From positions 1 through 9,227 of the forward strand of contig DKME01000123.1 in assembly GCA_002469525.1 (NCBI GenBank): a stretch of 9,227 bases of DNA, read 5' to 3'. Positions 6,735 to 9,227 of this stretch are shown here, piece by piece. The notes under the pieces were generated by a model, which made no database searches, had not been told where the DNA came from, and saw nothing but the letters and a program-made list of their open reading frames with translations. Numbering within the stretch: position 1 is the stretch's first letter; each line of letters opens with the position of its first letter. The translations under genes were made by a program, and so were the position numbers. The stretch is from Actinobacteria bacterium UBA7422 (GTDB lineage: Bacteria > Actinomycetota > Actinomycetes > S36-B12).

Positions 6735-7481
6735 GTGACTGATCAACCCGGGGACGAATACGAGGCCCTATTCCGCCCCGACGAGCCAGTCCCTCCAGTG
6801 CAAAACTTTGAGGTCGAGGACGAGGTCGCGGTAGTCGAGCCCAGGTCAGTTGGCCCAATTGAAACCGGTCGGGTTTTCAGAAGTCAAGGTGTGCAGGGAA
6901 ATGAAGAGGCGCTGCTCGCACTTTCTTCAGCTCGGACGTCCAAGTTGCGAACACTTGAACGAGTGGATGTCCGGCCAGAATCGGAACATGTCAGCGAAGT
7001 CGGGATTGCAATGCATTCGCCTGTTCCAGAACGTGCCGGACACGTATCGCCACCGGTTATCCCGCGAGAAGAACGCAGTACTCAACACACTCAATACACC
7101 CAACGTGGGGCAGTGTTCGGCTCCTTGGGTGCGCTCTACGTGTATGGAATCACAATTGGTGTAACTCTGGTTTTCGGTTTGCTCGACGTCTTGATTTTTG
7201 GTGGGGAGCCTGGCGCACTTTCTGGATTCGGGCTTTTAGTCGCTACCATTTTTGGGAGCCTGGCAGTCCGGGCACAGGACGACTCGCAGGCTATTTTTGC
7301 TCCAGCCATCGCATTTTTCGTCATGGCAATTACGGTAGGTCAAATTAACGTTACCGACACATCCTTGATCAATCGCTTCGTTACCGTGTTCTTTGTTCTA
7401 GGGAACAACTGGTACTGGGTGATCGGATCAACGATTATTGCCCTCGGTGTTGTCGCATTCCGCCGGCGCTCATCGCGCTGA
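6735..7481 (+). CDS. Four-helix membrane protein, DUF6542-like
   Basis: A 248-residue protein of unknown function. Residues 1 to about 124 are polar, rich in Glu, Pro, Arg and Ser, and probably disordered in the cytoplasm. Residues about 125-243 hold four hydrophobic segments (about 129-155, 161-179, 186-203 and 226-242), and the protein ends in a positively charged tail, FRRRSSR. The membrane part has the look of DUF6542: a Gly-rich first helix, a short loop after helix 2 reading VRAQDDSQ, and a Pro at the start of helix 3 (APAIAFF). Position supports this, since the M. tuberculosis gene I recall between lytB2 and the ychF homologue (Rv1111c) is of this type. The family assignment is from memory of pattern and context, so moderate confidence. 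The GTG start is supported by TAACCT 6 bases upstream. It converges on ispH with an 18-base gap. Confidence 0.75.
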   Translation: MTDQPGDEYEALFRPDEPVPPVQNFEVEDEVAVVEPRSVGPIETGRVFRSQGVQGNEEALLALSSARTSKLRTLERVDVRPESEHVSEVGIAMHSPVPERAGHVSPPVIPREERSTQHTQYTQRGAVFGSLGALYVYGITIGVTLVFGLLDVLIFGGEPGALSGFGLLVATIFGSLAVRAQDDSQAIFAPAIAFFVMAITVGQINVTDTSLINRFVTVFFVLGNNWYWVIGSTIIALGVVAFRRRSSR

Positions 7482-7499
7482 CATTTCTTGCAACTATTG

Positions 7500-8465
7500 C
7501 TATTGCTGAGCTGCTGCCGCTTTGATATCCCGGCGCAATTCAGGTGGCAAGGCAAACATGAGGGTCTCTTCGGCGGTTCGTACTTCCTCACAGTCATTGA
7601 ACCCATGACCGGACAACCAGGTGATTACTTCGTGAACGAGGAGTTCGGGAACGGATGCCCCACTGGTTACCCCGACAGTCAATGCTCCGTCAACCCACTC
7701 ACTTCTGAGTTCACGGAAACTGTCCACCCGATAGGAAGCCTTTGCGCCAGCGTCGAGAGCAACTTCCACCAAGCGAACCGAATTAGAAGAGTTGCCCGAA
7801 CCCACGACAATAACGACGTCGCAATGAGGTGACATTGCTTTCACCGCAGTTTGACGGTTTTGGGTTGCATAGCAAATGTCGTCACTCGGCGGACTCGCCA
7901 TTTCAGGGAAGCGCTCTTTCAGGACGTCCACGGTCTGAATTGTTTCGTCAACTGAGAGTGTCGTCTGGGAAAGCCAAATGAGTTTTTCAGGGTTCTCGAC
8001 TTCAAGGTTGCGAGCCTCTTCGGGGTTTTGAACCAACGTAATCGAGTTTGGAGCCTCCCCCATGGTCCCTTCAACTTCTTCGTGGCCTGCGTGACCAATC
8101 AAAATAATGTCAAGCCCCTCGTTAGAGAAACGTTTAGCTTCAGCGTGAACTTTGGTAACAAGCGGACACGTTGCATCGATTGTCTTCAGGGAACGTTCGG
8201 CCGCTTCCTGGTGAACACTCGGTGCCACTCCGTGCGCCGAAAAAATAACGGTTGAACCCTCAGGAACGACGTCAAGTTCCTCAACGAAAATAACTCCTCG
8301 GTCCTCGAGAGACTCAACAACGAACTTATTGTGAACAATCTCCTTGCGAACGTACAGTGGCGCGCCATACAGATCTAGGGCTTTTTCCACCGTGAGGATT
8401 GCTCGGTCAACACCAGCACAGTAGCCGCGCGGAGCCGCCAACAGAACTTTTTTCGTCGAAGCCAT
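7500..8465 (-). CDS. ispH: 4-hydroxy-3-methylbut-2-enyl diphosphate reductase
   Basis: The last enzyme of the MEP (non-mevalonate) pathway: an iron-sulfur reductase converting HMBPP to IPP and DMAPP in the cytosol. It has 321 residues, normal for the family. The three cluster cysteines are in RGYCAGV (Cys16), DATCPLV (Cys100) and DDICYATQNRQ (Cys198). Substrate diphosphate-binding histidines are in IVHN (His45), SAHGV (His78) and GHEEVEGT (His128). The proton-relay glutamate is Glu130, and QTTLSVD and GSGNSSNS supply the conserved Thr and Ser/Asn contacts. All expected key residues are present, so the enzyme should be active. The ATG start fits the usual short N-terminus and has TACGAT 6 bases upstream. 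The C-terminus is a short Ala/Gln tail (KAAAAQQ). Its divergence from xseA across 46 bases is a common actinobacterial arrangement. Confidence 0.97.
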   Translation of the reverse strand: MASTKKVLLAAPRGYCAGVDRAILTVEKALDLYGAPLYVRKEIVHNKFVVESLEDRGVIFVEELDVVPEGSTVIFSAHGVAPSVHQEAAERSLKTIDATCPLVTKVHAEAKRFSNEGLDIILIGHAGHEEVEGTMGEAPNSITLVQNPEEARNLEVENPEKLIWLSQTTLSVDETIQTVDVLKERFPEMASPPSDDICYATQNRQTAVKAMSPHCDVVIVVGSGNSSNSVRLVEVALDAGAKASYRVDSFRELRSEWVDGALTVGVTSGASVPELLVHEVITWLSGHGFNDCEEVRTAEETLMFALPPELRRDIKAAAAQQ

Positions 8466-8471
8466 GGCACT

Positions 8472-8477
8472 ATCGTA
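8472..8477 (-). promoter_or_regulatory. Predicted -10 element of leaderless ispH promoter
   Basis: On the minus strand, TACGAT is followed by 6 bases and the ATG at 8465, with no Shine-Dalgarno sequence. Only 22 bases separate it from the divergent xseA -10, so the two -35 zones would overlap almost completely. Confidence 0.55.
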
Positions 8478-8499
8478 GGCATAAGACCCGGTGCCCGCT

Positions 8500-8505
8500 T
8501 AGGCT
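8500..8505 (+). promoter_or_regulatory. Predicted -10 element of leaderless xseA promoter
   Basis: TAGGCT is followed by 6 bases and the GTG at 8512. The hexamer includes an in-frame TAG (8500-8502), so the protein cannot start further upstream. There is no Shine-Dalgarno sequence. Confidence 0.52.
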
Positions 8506-8511
8506 GCGCAG

Positions 8512-9227
8512 GTGGCATTGGAGACTTCGGAGCAATCACCCGCTCCCGTGCGTGTGATCTCTAATCTCCTCAACGACTACATCAACCGTCTCAGCTCGAT
8601 TTGGATCGAGGGCCAGGTCGCTCAATACAAGGTTCGGCCTGGTGCTGGAATGCAGTTCATCACCCTAAGGGATACCGAAGCTGAGTTTTCTCTCACAGTA
8701 AAAGTGAATTCGGCACTGATCGGGGCCATGGACCCACCGCTCGCCAATGGCCAAAGAGTTATTGTGTACGGCCGATTCGATTTCTATGCCGCAAATGGTT
8801 CATTAAGTATTTTCGCGCGCGAGATTCGAGCGGTCGGTATCGGCCAGCTACTCGCGCAGCTAGCCGTGTTGAAGGAAAAACTGGCCGCTGAAGGGTTGTT
8901 TTCCCCCGAGCGTAAAAAGTCACTACCGTTCTTACCAAGACGAATTGGCCTTATCACCGGACGTCAAAGCGATGCACTGCATGACGTCCTAACCAATACA
9001 AAGGATCGCTGGCCAGGGGCCGACTTTGAGATTAGGGAAGTTGCCGTTCAAGGAGCCAATGCCGTGTCCGAAGTGTCGGCAGCCCTTAAGGAACTCGACG
9101 CTCTAAACCTTGACGTGATTGTGATCGCACGCGGTGGTGGGAGCATGGAAGACCTTTTGCCATTCAGCAATGAAGCGCTATTGCGGGTAGCAAGTGCGGC
9201 GAGGACTCCTATTGTAAGCGCGATTGG
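8512..9227 (+). CDS. xseA: Exodeoxyribonuclease VII large subunit (N-terminal part)
   Basis: The large subunit of exonuclease VII, which with XseB degrades single-stranded DNA from either end and acts in repair. The window holds 238 complete codons and the frame runs off the right edge. I read the frame directly: it starts VALETSEQSPAPVRVISNLL, followed by the N-terminal OB-fold with WIEGQVAQY, FITLRD and VIVYGRFDFY. The start of the nuclease domain follows, with PRRIGLITG, SDALHDVL, RWPG and the family signature RGGGSMEDLLPFSNEAL (from residue 207). The GTG at 8512 is chosen because an in-frame TAG lies at 8500-8502 and because TAGGCT sits 6 bases upstream. A TTG at 8518 is the only other plausible early start. 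The small subunit xseB usually follows xseA, so it may lie just outside the window. It appears intact as far as visible. Confidence 0.95.
   Translation, partial: MALETSEQSPAPVRVISNLLNDYINRLSSIWIEGQVAQYKVRPGAGMQFITLRDTEAEFSLTVKVNSALIGAMDPPLANGQRVIVYGRFDFYAANGSLSIFAREIRAVGIGQLLAQLAVLKEKLAAEGLFSPERKKSLPFLPRRIGLITGRQSDALHDVLTNTKDRWPGADFEIREVAVQGANAVSEVSAALKELDALNLDVIVIARGGGSMEDLLPFSNEALLRVASAARTPIVSAI

Noticed and set aside
7488..7832. A 114-codon open frame on the plus strand antisense to ispH
   Set aside because: The minus-strand IspH has all its catalytic residues. This frame has no recognisable motif and no start signal of the kind seen for the real genes.
8466..8495. GGCAC...GTGCC inverted repeat in the ispH/xseA region
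   Set aside because: Only 5-bp arms with a 20-base gap; expected by chance in a region of this size.
1..9227. A novel defence, mobile or biosynthetic system
   Set aside because: Every gene belongs to a housekeeping or widely shared family. I saw no transposase, integrase, toxin-antitoxin pair, repeat array or tRNA, and no obvious base-composition break.

Overview
The window looks like ordinary chromosomal housekeeping DNA from an actinobacterium of moderate GC (roughly half by eye), with short intergenic gaps and many GTG starts. Three things suggest Actinobacteria. The order xseA / ispH / DUF6542-like membrane protein / ychF, with alternating strands, matches my memory of the Mycobacterium tuberculosis xseA-lytB2-Rv1111c-Rv1112 neighbourhood. 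The TypA, IspH and S9 peptidase sequences have an actinobacterial flavour. Almost every gene appears to be leaderless. Moderate GC and tight packing would fit a streamlined lineage such as a planktonic freshwater or marine actinobacterium, but that is inference.

Layout: (1) 1-691, plus strand: the C-terminal catalytic domain of an S9 (prolyl oligopeptidase / DPP IV) peptidase, cut by the window edge. (2) 711-2576, minus: the ribosome-associated GTPase TypA/BipA. (3) 2640-3506 and 3540-4481, plus: an ACT-domain/GNAT acetyltransferase fusion followed by a divergent cysteine-synthase-family PLP enzyme. (4) 4501-5574, minus: the ATPase/GTPase YchF. (5) 5639-6721 and 6735-7481, plus: RmuC and a DUF6542-like membrane protein. 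(6) 7500-8465, minus: IspH, the last enzyme of the MEP isoprenoid pathway. (7) 8512 to the edge, plus: the large subunit of exodeoxyribonuclease VII (XseA), truncated by the window.

The clearest non-gene signal is the architecture of the gene starts. All eight visible starts lack a Shine-Dalgarno sequence and have a -10-like hexamer ending 5 to 7 bases before the start codon. Seven of the eight match TANNNT exactly; the eighth, rmuC, has CAGTAT. This implies leaderless mRNAs transcribed from compact, often divergent promoters. The three convergent gene ends are separated by only 18 or 19 bases and have no intrinsic terminator. The ychF/rmuC divergent region also carries nested palindromes beside the ychF -10.

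Functionally the genes cover translation (TypA, YchF), DNA maintenance (RmuC, XseA), isoprenoid precursor synthesis (IspH), amino-acid or sulfur metabolism with a possible amino-acid-responsive acetyltransferase, and peptide degradation. No RNA genes, mobile elements, CRISPR arrays or phage genes were seen. No stretch longer than about 65 bases lacks a gene, and I see no new multi-gene system. The ACT-GNAT / cysteine synthase pair and the leaderless promoter set are the items most worth following up.
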